Below, one piece after another: positions 18,212-26,498 of a DNA stretch of 64,000 bases; within the stretch, counting starts at the first letter, position 1, and each line of letters begins with the position of its first letter. The stretch lies in assembly GCA_030537455.1 (NCBI GenBank), contig JAUNMR010000001.1, forward strand, positions 1-64,000, read 5' to 3'. This DNA is from Planctomycetia bacterium (lineage in GTDB: Bacteria > Planctomycetota > Planctomycetia > Pirellulales > Thermoguttaceae). Under the pieces are notes generated by a model. That model did not search any database and was not told the DNA's origin. It worked only from the letters and a program-made list of their open reading frames with translations. The position numbers were made by a program, and so were the translations under genes.

Positions 18212-18910
18212 ATGAGAATTGGAGTCTACGGCGGGTCATTTAACCCGATCCACTTTGGTCATCTGCTATTAGCGGAAACCGCGCGTGACGTCGCGCGACT
18301 CGATCGCGTCGATTTCATCCCCTCGGGCGCTTTGCATTACGGAAAGTTGACTGAGACAACGCGAGAGGATCGATACCAGATGCTATGTCGCGCCTTGCGA
18401 CCGTATCGAGATTTCAACGTGAATCGTATGGAACTCGACAACCCCGAGCTTGCATATACTTACGACACGCTGCGGAAATATCGTGAAGATTATCCTGACG
18501 ACGAGATCTTTCTGATACTAAGTTCCGAGTCCGCCAATAAACTGCCGACCTGGTACAATGCCGAAGGGATTTGCAAACTCGCGAACCTCATTGTCGCAAG
18601 GAGAGGGGGCTATCCTCCCCCAAACTTTGAGCTTTACGAGCCGTTTCTAGAGCAAAAGAGAATTGACCTCTTCCGCGAGCTGGTCGTGGATATGCCCCTG
18701 TTTGATCTTTCCTCGACTGAACTCAGAGAAAGAATTGCAAAGGGAAGAAGCATACGTTTCCTCACGCCCGATGCGGTCGTTGAATACATTGTGGAAAAGA
18801 ATATTTATACCGACCATTACGTCGAAGCGTCTGCGATTGAACCGACCGCGCGACAAACCGTAACTCCATGTAAATGCAAACATTTCGACGACCAGACGTC
18901 CGCGTTCTAA
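18212..18910 (+). CDS. nadD: Nicotinate-nucleotide adenylyltransferase
   Basis: The 232-residue enzyme joins nicotinate mononucleotide and ATP to make deamido-NAD, a required step of NAD synthesis. The nucleotidyltransferase signature GGSFNPIHFGH is at residues 7-17 with the catalytic HxGH, and the second signature LSSTELRERI follows near residue 170. Length is slightly above the usual 190-215 because of a Lys/Cys-containing C-terminal extension after residue 205. The gene is monocistronic, with an AAGCGG-type site before the ATG. Confidence 0.93.
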   Translation: MRIGVYGGSFNPIHFGHLLLAETARDVARLDRVDFIPSGALHYGKLTETTREDRYQMLCRALRPYRDFNVNRMELDNPELAYTYDTLRKYREDYPDDEIFLILSSESANKLPTWYNAEGICKLANLIVARRGGYPPPNFELYEPFLEQKRIDLFRELVVDMPLFDLSSTELRERIAKGRSIRFLTPDAVVEYIVEKNIYTDHYVEASAIEPTARQTVTPCKCKHFDDQTSAF

Positions 18911-19003
18911 CTACGCGCGATACGCTCCGTGCGACGCCAATGCGCGACAATTCCGTCGGGAGGTAGTTCCTATTCCGCCAACTCTTATCACAGGGAGATC
19001 TTT

Positions 19004-20308
19004 ATGAAGGCTAAGAACCTAACTATTTTTGCTTTCGTTCTGTTCTTTGTGGCGCTAGTGATTAGCGTTGACAATGCGTTCTGCGCAAGCGTGCTACAAG
19101 ATTCATACCGAAACGGTATCCCTACGTTTCTCAATAAGGTAGCGAAGGGGGAAACGGTAAGGATCGCTTATTTCGGCGGCTCCATTACCGAGGCGGGCAA
19201 TGGCTGGAGAAGTCAATCTATGGCTAAATTTGCCGAAACCTATCCCAATGCTAAATTTGAAGAAATAAACGCCGCTATTGGAGGAACCGGTAGTGATTTG
19301 GGCGTCTATCGTATGGACGAAGACGTGCTAAAGCATGACCCCGACTTGGTCTTTGTCGAGTTCTGTGTCAACGATGGAGGAACGCCCCACGATCAGATTA
19401 TCCGGCAGATCGAAGGGATTGTACGCAAGATTTGGCGACATAATATCGATACCGATATCGTCTTTGTCTATACGTATCGACTGGGGCACGAGAACAAGTA
19501 TCGCGACAATAACCGCGCCGATTCCGTTGAGGCGATGGAGTCGGTCGCGAATTTCTATGCACTGCCCTCGATTGACTTTAACGTCCCGGTCGTGGACTTA
19601 GCGCAAAAGGGAAAACTCATATACCAACAGGAAACCGGCGAGGCGCCCGAGGGAGTTGTGGTCTTTTCAAGGGACGGCGTACACCCTTTGACGCAGGGAC
19701 ATGAAATCTACACCCAGACTCTTATTGACGCCTTTAAGAAAATGGCGCTCAGAAATGATGCAAAGCCTTATCCGGCCGTGGTTAATAGACGCGATCGTCT
19801 TGATAGAGTTCTCGACCCGAAAAATATGGAAGACGCCAGAATGGCGAAACTTACTGAAAAATATCTTGATGGAAAGTGGCGACTATTAGGCGACGACGAA
19901 CCCCTCTCCTGGGTCAAGAGCAGACTCGGCGATACCGTCTATACCTCCGACACGCCTGGTTCGAAAGTGGAGATTCTCTTTAAGGGATCTGATCTGGCCA
20001 TTTACGACGTCCTCGGTCCAAATGGCGGACAAGTGAAAATCACTGTCGACGGGCAGGAGCAGACCGACCTAAGACCGCGATTTGACCATTATTGCACATA
20101 CTGGCGCGTCGCCGTCTTGTACCTCGCAAGTGGGTTAGATCCAAGACAGATCCACATTGTCACTGTCGAGATCGACCAGGGCGAGCCGGATCGTTCCTCT
20201 GTTCTGCAACGACTGGAAGACCCCGAAAAAGAGCGCGCTAGCGGTAAGTACACCGGTCATAACGTTTGGTTCGGTCCGATTATGTACCGTGGAACTTTGA
20301 ATCCCTGA
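19004..20308 (+). CDS. Exported SGNH/GDSL hydrolase
   Basis: The 434-residue protein has a Sec signal peptide (FAFVLFFVALVISVDNAFCA) and an SGNH fold: FGGSITEAGNG with the nucleophile Ser, an AIGGTGSD block for the oxyanion Gly, FVEFCVNDGG with the Asn, and DGVHPLTQGHEIY with the catalytic Asp and His. A C-terminal beta-rich domain follows residue about 300. The family removes acyl groups from carbohydrates or lipids; an extracellular carbohydrate esterase is the simplest reading. The ATG at 19004 has CAGGGAG before it. The gene ends 11 bp from the convergent tilS. Confidence 0.85.
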   Translation: MKAKNLTIFAFVLFFVALVISVDNAFCASVLQDSYRNGIPTFLNKVAKGETVRIAYFGGSITEAGNGWRSQSMAKFAETYPNAKFEEINAAIGGTGSDLGVYRMDEDVLKHDPDLVFVEFCVNDGGTPHDQIIRQIEGIVRKIWRHNIDTDIVFVYTYRLGHENKYRDNNRADSVEAMESVANFYALPSIDFNVPVVDLAQKGKLIYQQETGEAPEGVVVFSRDGVHPLTQGHEIYTQTLIDAFKKMALRNDAKPYPAVVNRRDRLDRVLDPKNMEDARMAKLTEKYLDGKWRLLGDDEPLSWVKSRLGDTVYTSDTPGSKVEILFKGSDLAIYDVLGPNGGQVKITVDGQEQTDLRPRFDHYCTYWRVAVLYLASGLDPRQIHIVTVEIDQGEPDRSSVLQRLEDPEKERASGKYTGHNVWFGPIMYRGTLNP

Positions 20309-20319
20309 CGAACCTAACT

Positions 20320-21429
20320 CTACTGATCGCCCGCTTTAGTGATAACGACATGTTCCGCGTCGGGGTAGGTTAGCATAACGTTCCCCGGCGTCTGATGCGG
20401 CGTTTGACGCTGTAAAATGGCCTCGCTCAAACGACGCCATTCGCGATTACCCATGGCCCCAAGAGTCCAGTTCTTACCACGCCAAACTCGACGTAAGTAT
20501 ATCCGCAAAAGAGGTTCCGGCGTCGAATCAAGCGGCGATAACGGTAAGACAATGCGCCGTGCCGTCTCCTCGTGAGTCCACGTGGACGGCGTCGGTGCGT
20601 GCAACCGTTGTAGCGTTCGCGCATACGCGCGCTCTTGACGACGAACGCGTGCGATCTTTTCTTCTAATTCGTGGATTTCGGATTCTAAATACTCTTCGAT
20701 TTCACAAGCGTTACTCGCCAGACGCAAAAGCGCAGACCGCCACGTTGCGCCGAAAATTGACGTCAATTGTGGCGTTAGTTCGTTACGAATACGATTGCGC
20801 TTGTACGCCGAAGAGGCGTTTGTGCTATCGGTGCGATATCTTTGACCGTGTAAAGAAAGATAAGCAAGTATTTCCTCACGACTTAGCGTCAGCATGGGGC
20901 GAACGAGCACAAGCGCTTCATCGAGCGCTCGGCAGCGCGATATGCCGCGCAAGCCGGTCAGACCGGAACCGCGAAAGATCCGAAAAAGAAGAGTTTCAAC
21001 TTGGTCGTCCTGATGATGCGCTGTCAAGAGAAAACGTGCGCTATGCTCTTTAGCGAGGCGTTGTAGCAACCGATACCGAACCGCACGTGCGCCGCTTTCC
21101 CAGCTACCCAAGCGTTTAGATTCATACGCCAGCTCTTGGGCGTCGACTCGCGCTAAATAACCGCGCGTCCCTAGTTCCGCGCAAAGGTCTAAGACGAACT
21201 GTGCGTCCAGTGTTGATTCGCCATTGCGCGTGCCGTGGTCGACCGTCACGACAAAGAGATTCTCACTCACGCCAAACCTAGTTGCAAGTCGCGTCATGGC
21301 AAGTAGTAGCGCGACGCTATCTGCCCCGCCGGACGTCGCCAAGCAAACACGACGACTACGCCACTGACTCAATGGAAATGCGCTTAAAATTACCTCTTCA
21401 AAGAAACGAGAGCCTGAGACTGCCTCCAT
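20320..21429 (-). CDS. tilS: tRNA(Ile)-lysidine synthase
   Basis: The enzyme attaches lysine to C34 of tRNA-Ile(CAU), which lets it read AUA. The PP-loop SGGADS is at residues 33-38 of the form used here, followed by VDHGTRNGES and LTAHHQDDQVETLLFRIFRGSG, the family signatures, and the NRIRNELTPQL helix. The C-terminal substrate-binding part is shorter than in E. coli (369 against about 430). I chose the ATG at 21429 because it puts the PP-loop at the usual distance from the N terminus; a GTG at 21483 (387 residues) is an alternative. It follows the parvulin gene by 74 bp, probably in one transcript. Confidence 0.92.
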   Translation of the reverse strand: MEAVSGSRFFEEVILSAFPLSQWRSRRVCLATSGGADSVALLLAMTRLATRFGVSENLFVVTVDHGTRNGESTLDAQFVLDLCAELGTRGYLARVDAQELAYESKRLGSWESGARAVRYRLLQRLAKEHSARFLLTAHHQDDQVETLLFRIFRGSGLTGLRGISRCRALDEALVLVRPMLTLSREEILAYLSLHGQRYRTDSTNASSAYKRNRIRNELTPQLTSIFGATWRSALLRLASNACEIEEYLESEIHELEEKIARVRRQERAYARTLQRLHAPTPSTWTHEETARRIVLPLSPLDSTPEPLLRIYLRRVWRGKNWTLGAMGNREWRRLSEAILQRQTPHQTPGNVMLTYPDAEHVVITKAGDQ

Positions 21430-21503
21430 AGCTAATTTCGACCTTGCGCTAAAAAAATCACAGACGCGAAGAGAACTCGACACGTCTGTGTTCCATGAAT
21501 CTA

Positions 21504-22826
21504 TTAATATCGTGTTTTACGTCCGCTGGCGGAAAGTTCTTCTCGATCTGCCGTATGGAAGCATTGTTCGCGTTCCTCCGGGGAGAGCGCATAGATCTCA
21601 ATGGAAAACCGTTCGCTCAAACGTTCTTCATATTTCTTTTTCATCGCTTCGGTACGATCGGCGATGAGTTTCTCGCGCACTTCCTCCTGAACTTCGGTGA
21701 ATGTCTTGATACGTTCTGACTCGCGTGCGACGATACGAACGATTGTAAAGCTTCCGTTGTCTTCAATAATCTTACTGAGGACTCCAACGGGCAATTCTTC
21801 GCTAAAAATTGCCTCTTCGACCTTTGCGGAGCGAAGCGTGCCTTTGACGGTCCAGTCGCGATAACCGCCCTTCGATGCGAAGGAGTCTTCGGAATCGACG
21901 CGACACACCTCGGCGAAGAGTCGCTCTTGTTCCTTCACGGGCGCGCCTTGAACCGCATTGCCCATGTGAACGATCTTACGTTGAGCGTCATCGCGACTAC
22001 GTTGAGCGCCGTAGTAGACTGTCATCGCTTGCCAACGAACACGAGGCGTTACGCGAAATTCATCGAGATTCGCTTCATAGTAACGACGTAAATCGGTGAG
22101 CGTTGGTGAAAATTCCTCCTCGCCCAAATTATGGTTCATCCAAAGGATACCGAAGGTATACTGCAGGAAGATCCGTTTCTCTTGCGCGAGATTACTTTTG
22201 ATTTCCTTTTCGAAGTATTCTTCGAGTTCTTTAACGTTTTTGCAATTGAACTGAGTGAGCAGCTCGGGGATATATTTTGAATCGAATTCTTTTTCCAGTT
22301 GTTTGGTCTGCTCTTGAACCTGCTCTTTCGGGCAACTAATCACGTAGTCGTTGTAAAAGAGCAGGTGACGAATATGCGCGTCGAGCGCTTGGGTGTAGAG
22401 TTCGCTACTATTGAGAAAATACTCGAGAATTTTCTCTTTATATTCTGCGCTATACGCTTCGCGATCTTCTTCGGGTATCTTTTTCAACTCTTCCAGATAC
22501 TGAAGATGCGCTTGCTTTTTGATATTATGAAGAACGTCTCGTTTGAGAATCGCCTCGTGCCCCACGCGACCGAGCGTTTCCGCGCCGTCGTAATAAGTAC
22601 GAGTGGTTGCGGTCGGCACATTTGCGGGGGCGGTGACCACGCGCGCGCCGGTGAGCGTTACGTCATTGGGTTCTTCGGCATAAAAAGAACTAGACGAAAA
22701 GAGAAAACCCGCAACGGCACAAAGTTGACACGCGAGCACAATCGCGTGCGGACGTCGAAGACGCAACGCGATGCTCAAGGACATGGTGACAACTTGTTTG
22801 ACGCTAAGGGGATGCGACACGAACAT
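21504..22826 (-). CDS. Exported parvulin-type peptidyl-prolyl isomerase (SurA/PrsA-like)
   Basis: The 440-residue protein has an N-terminal signal (hydrophobic CQLCAVAGFLF, likely cut near SSFYA), a helical chaperone-like region rich in Glu and Lys (residues about 90-260), and a parvulin domain (RVRWQAMTVYYGAQ, then the GGYRDWT and LPVGVLSKIIEDNGSFTIVRI blocks). This is the arrangement of periplasmic folding factors such as SurA. I used the ATG at 22826, which has AAAGGA in front, rather than the first frame start. It is followed by tilS. Its clients are probably exported or outer-membrane proteins, of which this window has many. Confidence 0.8.
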   Translation of the reverse strand: MFVSHPLSVKQVVTMSLSIALRLRRPHAIVLACQLCAVAGFLFSSSSFYAEEPNDVTLTGARVVTAPANVPTATTRTYYDGAETLGRVGHEAILKRDVLHNIKKQAHLQYLEELKKIPEEDREAYSAEYKEKILEYFLNSSELYTQALDAHIRHLLFYNDYVISCPKEQVQEQTKQLEKEFDSKYIPELLTQFNCKNVKELEEYFEKEIKSNLAQEKRIFLQYTFGILWMNHNLGEEEFSPTLTDLRRYYEANLDEFRVTPRVRWQAMTVYYGAQRSRDDAQRKIVHMGNAVQGAPVKEQERLFAEVCRVDSEDSFASKGGYRDWTVKGTLRSAKVEEAIFSEELPVGVLSKIIEDNGSFTIVRIVARESERIKTFTEVQEEVREKLIADRTEAMKKKYEERLSERFSIEIYALSPEEREQCFHTADREELSASGRKTRY

Positions 22827-23156
22827 ATATCCTTTACGATCGTGACCAACGTAAGGCAACGGCGTCTCATAAAGACGCTTCCATAGTGATTCTAACGATT
22901 TTCAACCGCCCTTGGCAAGAGCTATTTCGCCATTTCTCAAGGCGTCTTAACTCAACCGCGCGCTACTTTCTCATAACTATCGACCGGTATTAATCGGTAC
23001 AACAGAAAAAATCGTTAATTTTAATCTAGTTTATTTCTATTGACTGCTAGTAAGCCTTGAAATCGCCCGCACAACTGTTAATATGGTAGTTTAGATAAGT
23101 TGCATAGTTTGCTCTTATGAATTATTAAACCGATTCGATTGGAGACGATATTAACC
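22827..23156. other. Divergent intergenic region, AT-rich
   Basis: It holds the promoters of the parvulin gene (minus) and the DUF1080 gene (plus). No ORF or structured RNA was recognised. Confidence 0.5.
23057..23084 (+). promoter_or_regulatory. Promoter of the DUF1080 gene
   Basis: TTGAAA, a 16-bp spacer and TAATAT, about 70 bp before the ATG. Confidence 0.55.
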
Positions 23157-23978
23157 ATGTCGACGATTAGTAAGAAGGCGCTCAGGATCATTGGTAGCGC
23201 GCTTGTCGTGATTTTACTGACAACCGACGTTACGCAGGCGCAGGTCTTTCCGCGACTACGCGCGAGATTGCAAGGCATTATGGGTTGTGAGGCGGACTCT
23301 GATTTCTGTGGCGCCGCTGACGCAACTTTCGACGCCCTGCCTTGTTGCGATTACTTTGGAACTCAGCGTTCACTCTTTAACGGAACCGATCTTACCGGCT
23401 GGACCGATGTAAAAGGCGGAGCCCCGGGAAAAGGTTGGGTGGTGGAAGACGGGATGATCGTCCATGAGGAAAACTCTGGAGACCTCTACGTTGACGGAAA
23501 ATTTGAGAATTTCATTCTCGAGTTCGAATTTAAGATTAGCGAAAAGGGCAACAGCGGCGTGAAATATCGTTCCTGGAACACCGAAGGTTTTGGACTCGGA
23601 TGTGAATATCAGATCTTTGACGATATCAACGTGCCGGACAATCCTCCCAGGTATCAGACCGCGTCGCTCTACGACGTCATTGTCCCGAGGGAAAACACTG
23701 CCAAGCTCAAGATGGGCGAGTTCAACAAGGGCAAAATCATTGTCGTTGGCGATCATATTGAGCATTACCTCAACGGCGAGCTGATCGTGTCGGTTGACGT
23801 CGGTTCGCAGGAATGGAACGATGCGGTCGCCAAGAGTAAATTCCACGACGTCCCCGAATTTGGCACAACAAAAGTCGGTCGTGTCTTCTTGCAGGATCAT
23901 GGCTCCAAGGTCTGGTTTAAGAACCTGTATATCACCGAGCTACAGCCGACTAACGCCCAGAGCCAAATTTGCTTCTAA
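23157..23978 (+). CDS. Exported DUF1080 (3-keto-disaccharide hydrolase-like) protein
   Basis: The 273-residue protein has a signal peptide (IIGSALVVILLTTDVTQAQ) and a concanavalin-like DUF1080 domain opening with LFNGTDLTGW (residues 73-82) and continuing through the typical DFVLEFEFK-like block (FILEFEFKISEKGNSGVKYR), YQIFDD, and a final VWFKNLYI. The domain is very abundant in planctomycetes; some members hydrolyse 3-keto-sugars. A Cys-rich spacer (CEADSDFC, CC) lies between signal and domain and may form disulfides. GGAG stands 12 bases before the ATG. It has its own terminator. Confidence 0.85.
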   Translation: MSTISKKALRIIGSALVVILLTTDVTQAQVFPRLRARLQGIMGCEADSDFCGAADATFDALPCCDYFGTQRSLFNGTDLTGWTDVKGGAPGKGWVVEDGMIVHEENSGDLYVDGKFENFILEFEFKISEKGNSGVKYRSWNTEGFGLGCEYQIFDDINVPDNPPRYQTASLYDVIVPRENTAKLKMGEFNKGKIIVVGDHIEHYLNGELIVSVDVGSQEWNDAVAKSKFHDVPEFGTTKVGRVFLQDHGSKVWFKNLYITELQPTNAQSQICF

Positions 23979-24016
23979 GCGTTAAGACAATCAAAGTCGA
24001 TTTTTTACTAAAACAA

Positions 24017-24054
24017 AAGAACGCGCGATTGTGCTGAACAGTCGCGCGTTCTTT
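24017..24054 (+). terminator. Terminator of the DUF1080 gene
   Basis: AAAGAACGCGCGA pairs with TCGCGCGTTCTTT across a 12-nt loop; T residues are in the right arm itself. Confidence 0.8.
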
Positions 24055-24184
24055 GACTTTAGAATGGGAAAACTCCAGACCTCATCGCCGCCTGGCTATT
24101 CTACGTTACAGCGCTTCGTGCGCATTGGAGGAACATGACGTTGATAAGCAGAGTACGGCAAGTCGTGATAATCGTCTGGAGACA

Positions 24185-24604
24185 TTATTGCGCCGAGAAG
24201 GCGTTAGGGACGACAGATTCCACACGAACCGCCAGTTTACCATCGACGATCAGTAACGCGCCCAAGCCACAGAGTACGCCGTCGTGCCAAATCTGAACCT
24301 TTCCGGGCGTGGCGTTGGTCAGCGTGACAATGTCTTGAGCTTTTAGCGTCTTGAGTTGTGCCAGGGACAACCGCGTGGAGCCAAGGCGGATCTCGTAGGA
24401 GGTTAGCGCGTCTTTACTGTCGACGCCTGATTGACCTGTGCCATCGTCGCTTTCGTTTGACTGTGCAAGCGTATTCGTGAAACTCTGCAGTAGCGTGTCG
24501 AGATCCTGGTGAGCGCCGGTAAAAATAGACGCGCCCGCCTTTTGAAACTCATACCGGTCATTCTCGAGGGAAAGGGGCGAGCGTACAGAGCGGGGCGTCG
24601 TCAT
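24185..24604 (-). CDS. FliN/FliM C-terminal (SpoA) domain protein
   Basis: The 139-residue protein has a Ser/Asp/Gly-rich N-terminal half and a SpoA domain at about residues 65-135: IRLGSTRLSLAQLKTLKAQD, then VTLTN, VQIWHDG and a final LLIVDGKLAVRVESV, matching FliN and SctQ C termini. In FliN this domain builds the flagellar C-ring; in type III secretion it builds the sorting platform. No other flagellar or secretion gene is present in the window. The gene follows the alpha/beta-hydrolase-like gene by 40 bp and is probably cotranscribed. The start lacks a strong ribosome-binding site. Confidence 0.75.
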   Translation of the reverse strand: MTTPRSVRSPLSLENDRYEFQKAGASIFTGAHQDLDTLLQSFTNTLAQSNESDDGTGQSGVDSKDALTSYEIRLGSTRLSLAQLKTLKAQDIVTLTNATPGKVQIWHDGVLCGLGALLIVDGKLAVRVESVVPNAFSAQ

Positions 24605-24644
24605 ATTGTGTAGTGGGGGAAAGCTGTTGCCGTGAACCGTGGCG

Positions 24645-25502
24645 TTACGCGAAGAATTCAGAGCTCGTCGACTGAGGATTCAGCGCGCGTTCCAAGACCC
24701 AGCGATTCACGTCGGTCAGAAGACGATTCATCCGTTCTTCAAGAATAAGGGGAGAGCGGAAATTGTCGTTATACTGGCGAACCAAAGCCGTCATGCCGGC
24801 GGTATGGAGCAGTTGAAGTTCTTCCACGCTCAAGCGAGGGGCGCGCGTGGAATTGTGACTACCCGTGGTGATTAGCATCGGGAGATCGCGTGCAAGATCC
24901 CACTGTCGAAGAATTTGACGTTCAAGGCAAGGGAAGCGCGCGTCTATCGAAACGACCCCTGCGAATTCGCGAGGATTACGAAGCGCTACGTGAAGAGCCA
25001 TGGTTCCCCCGGTTCCGCGACCCGCCAAAAAGACGCGACGATTGTGAACGTTATACTTATTGGACGCCTCTGTGATCGAATCGAAGACGAGGTTCTCTGC
25101 TTCGGAGATATTCTTTTCGGTTTCTTCCCAATCGTAAATCGTATCGAGCCAGGATTTCTGCTCTATCATACGACCGTTGACAAAACTGCGAATCACACGT
25201 CGTTCTTTACGTTGAAAGCCACGAGGAGCGACCGCGATATAGTTACGATCCGAGATACACGGCATAACGTTCAAGATTTCACGTTCCGTCTTACCGGAAT
25301 CGTGTAGCCAAACGATCAGCGGGTAGGCGTAGTTCGACTCGTAGTGTACCGGCGTCACGAGGAGGCGCTCGAACGTCTTGGAACGATCGCTATACGTCTT
25401 ACGTTCGCTCAGTTGAGTGTACGTCGTTTCAAAGAGTGCGGTCGTATTGGCAGTTGAAACTTTATGCTCGGAGCGAATCGTAGGCGTTTGTAGTTTAGTC
25501 AT
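24645..25502 (-). CDS. Alpha/beta-hydrolase-fold protein lacking the nucleophile serine
   Basis: The 285-residue protein fits the carboxylesterase/depolymerase fold: YPLIVWLHDSGKTEREIL (oxyanion loop region), YIAVAPRGF, VHNRRVFLAGRGTGGTMALHVALRNP at the nucleophile elbow, and FAGVVSIDARFP. The elbow reads G-R-G-T-G-G, so the position of the catalytic Ser in GxSxG is Gly. Near the C terminus the place of the catalytic His (before DVNRWV) holds no His. Active hydrolysis by the normal triad is therefore unlikely, although the fold is well kept. No signal peptide is seen. It precedes the FliN-like gene by 40 bp. The role may be binding or scaffolding. Confidence 0.75.
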   Translation of the reverse strand: MTKLQTPTIRSEHKVSTANTTALFETTYTQLSERKTYSDRSKTFERLLVTPVHYESNYAYPLIVWLHDSGKTEREILNVMPCISDRNYIAVAPRGFQRKERRVIRSFVNGRMIEQKSWLDTIYDWEETEKNISEAENLVFDSITEASNKYNVHNRRVFLAGRGTGGTMALHVALRNPREFAGVVSIDARFPCLERQILRQWDLARDLPMLITTGSHNSTRAPRLSVEELQLLHTAGMTALVRQYNDNFRSPLILEERMNRLLTDVNRWVLERALNPQSTSSEFFA

Positions 25503-26498
25503 AGCGTTTACTGGGTTGGGAGGACGGTTCGACCACTTGTCGAGCAGACAAGTGGAGTGAGGACAACGCTCTTCACGCGCCTTTGGAGAAAAGGGCTACG
25601 CAGCTGTGAACTCTCAGGGAGGGGGAGGAGAGACGACTCTTAACGACTCGTACTCAAGTACGCTTTTGACGTCAGACCTTTTACGTCCCTTGAGCTTTTT
25701 TGAAAAGTTCGTGACACTTTTCTGCACTTCTTCATATCTCTAATCGGATTAACCAGACTAGTTTGCCAAATCCGCTCAGGGGGCGCGTCGCAAGCGCATG
25801 CCGATAGTACAGTTTCTCAAAAGGGAAGGTCAAGGTGGATTTGGCTATCTTTCACGTGTTCAGACAATTTTTTCGAAAATAATTGGGAAAGAGATTGTTT
25901 CTTTGGTAAAATAAATAAAATAAGAAAACATATCAAATAGCATGGCTTTTTTTGCGTAAATAAGGTTTGACTTTTGTAAGGAATGTAGGTACACTCCCAA
26001 CGATTCCAGGGTTGCTATACCTTTCGGCGCGGTCGGAATAGACTTCACGCGCACGCGCTCTGTCCTTTACTGAAGGAACCGTATGGAGTCGTACGCAATT
26101 GAACGCCTCGAGTCCGCGCGCATCAAGCGTCAGGACGGCGTTGGCGTATTTTAAAGGAGTAGCTACTCGCGAAGGTAAGGAGTTGGCGCGATTATGACGG
26201 TCGAGACAATTCTGTTGAAATACATGATTTCACCTTTTTTTATTAAAGTGATGAAATTATAGAAAACTTTCGCAGTGAACCAGACGATACTAGATAGCGA
26301 ACCCTAGTATGTTTTTATGCTCTAAGCATTTTGACATGGGGCGAAACGCTGTTCGAGCGCGATGGATTGCGCGAAAAGAACGGCGTACGACGACGTAAGG
26401 AGACGTCGATCAGATTGGTGGCGCGGCTTGTTTGCCAAATCGGCTAGCTCGCGGCCGGTTTTGAATGAAGAAGACGCGGATTTCAAGGAAGGATTACC
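25503..26498. other. One-kilobase divergent intergenic region before the autotransporter
   Basis: A 9-bp perfect hairpin CCACTTGTC-GAGCA-GACAAGTGG lies at 25533-25555 in the likely 5' untranslated region of the hydrolase-like gene. A good plus-strand promoter lies at 25967-25995, and a 23-codon ORF with an AGGA site follows at 26083-26154. The region is AT-rich from 25860 to 25990. Confidence 0.45.
25967..25995 (+). promoter_or_regulatory. Strong sigma-70-like promoter, about 500 bp upstream of the autotransporter
   Basis: TTGACT, a 17-bp spacer and TACACT. If this drives the autotransporter, its leader is almost 500 nt long. Confidence 0.55.
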
